Shown: positions 6,121 to 6,773 of the stretch, in pieces
How positions within the stretch are numbered: position 1 is the stretch's first letter
Layout: each line of letters starts with the position of its first letter
NCBI GenBank assembly: GCA_002431805.1
Contig: DJEE01000107.1
Span: 1-6,773 of the forward strand
Length of the DNA stretch: 6,773 bases
Direction of reading: 5' to 3'
DNA from: Eggerthellaceae bacterium UBA5906
GTDB taxonomy: Bacteria > Actinomycetota > Coriobacteriia > Coriobacteriales > Eggerthellaceae
Notes under the pieces: model-generated
Seen by the model: only the letters and a program-made list of their open reading frames with translations
Databases searched by the model: none
What the model was told of the DNA's origin: nothing
Translations under genes and position numbers: made by a program

Positions 6121-6759
6121 TTACCCGGTAACCACCTTCAACAGCGCGGAAACCACGCCAAGCAAGTTGGCGAAGTAGCCATCCGGAACAGCCGCTGCAA
6201 CCTTAGCGCGAAAAGCGCCAACCCACGCAGCTGGATGCTCGGCTGCAAACGCCGCAGCCTTTGCGGCAGCTGCATCGCTGGCAGCTTGGCCACCTTCAGC
6301 CGCACGCCGACACAGCTCGGATAAAAGCAGCAGCTCAACGCCCATATGGTCTTCATACTGATGGTTCTCGTTGGAAAGTTGCAGACCGGCTTCGCGCAGC
6401 GCCTCGCGCATCTCAAACGTTGCCTGCCCAAAGCCAACTGCCGTATCGGCACCCGCAGCGGCAGCGCGGTACGCGGTTTCCCATGGCGCCGCGGCCGGAC
6501 GCGGAGGCCCTACGAACAGCTGGGTATACTCAACCGCACAGCGCGTAACCGCATCTTGCCCCGCAGCGTCGCAGCGTGCGCAAAACTCGTTCGCCCACAC
6601 GGCGCACGTCTGCGAAGCCTGCGCAACCTGCACGCTACCAAACGCGGGAAACGCCTTCCAAAATGCCTGGTCAAGCCCCACGCTAGCCGTTTGCGTCATG
6701 GGCGCCAACAGCGAGTTGCCGCAAAACGCCAGGGCATCGGCCATCTGCTCGTAGTCCAT
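6121..6759 (-). CDS. TorD/DmsD-family molybdoenzyme maturation chaperone
   Basis: Cytoplasmic chaperone of the TorD/DmsD/NarJ superfamily (PF02613). These proteins bind the twin-arginine signal or apo-form of a DMSO-reductase-family catalytic subunit until the molybdopterin cofactor is inserted. The protein is 212 residues, all-helical in character and Ala-rich. Family landmarks are EYTQLFVGPPRP (77-88), followed by PWETAYR (92-98), and YEDHMGVELLLLSEL (135-149), matching the E/P-DH-(I/M)-G-x-E-L core. A late HPAAW (175-179) resembles the conserved C-terminal HxxxW. ATG 6759 is preceded by AAAGG with seven-base spacing. It has a dedicated terminator downstream, so it ends a transcript whose start is off the right edge or in the last bases. 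The client enzyme is probably encoded just beyond the edge, which is inference from family habit. Confidence 0.87.
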   Translation of the reverse strand: MDYEQMADALAFCGNSLLAPMTQTASVGLDQAFWKAFPAFGSVQVAQASQTCAVWANEFCARCDAAGQDAVTRCAVEYTQLFVGPPRPAAAPWETAYRAAAAGADTAVGFGQATFEMREALREAGLQLSNENHQYEDHMGVELLLLSELCRRAAEGGQAASDAAAAKAAAFAAEHPAAWVGAFRAKVAAAVPDGYFANLLGVVSALLKVVTG

Positions 6760-6773
6760 CGGTCAACCTTTCC

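Overview
The window is GC-rich, gene-dense bacterial chromosome. The protein families and base composition fit an Actinomycetota gut anaerobe of the Coriobacteriia/Eggerthellaceae type (Eggerthella, Gordonibacter, Adlercreutzia or Slackia relatives). This placement is inferred from gene content, TorD-type chaperone included, and from codon style; no rRNA or other marker is present.

Layout: bases 1-3536 carry two plus-strand genes and bases 3635-6759 carry four minus-strand genes. The two blocks converge on an 18-bp perfect inverted repeat (3578-3624) flanked by A and T runs, which looks like a shared bidirectional terminator. The plus-strand pair is a large YfhO-family membrane protein, whose N-terminus lies off the left edge, followed 42 bases later by a GtrB/CsbB-type polyprenyl-phosphate glycosyltransferase. 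In Bacillus the same two families work together. The cytoplasmic enzyme loads a sugar onto undecaprenyl phosphate, a flippase turns it over, and YfhO transfers the sugar outside the membrane to a cell-surface polymer. No GtcA-type flippase is visible here.

Reading leftward on the minus strand: a TorD/DmsD-family molybdoenzyme chaperone (6759-6121) with its own terminator (6072-6038); a TRIC/UPF0126-family membrane protein (5875-5084) with an unusual charged tail; then an extended -10 promoter driving an RlmB-type 23S rRNA 2'-O-methyltransferase (4975-4229) and a YacP/Rae1-type NYN ribonuclease (4180-3635). The last two repeat the yacO-yacP order of Bacillus and form an RNA modification/decay pair. 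The TorD gene is probably the tail of an operon off the right edge that encodes a molybdopterin oxidoreductase.

I see no mobile element, CRISPR array, tRNA or rRNA. All six genes belong to recognisable families, and I did not find a wholly undescribed system. The most useful leads are the YfhO/CsbB-like pair, the structured non-coding sites and the TRIC tail.
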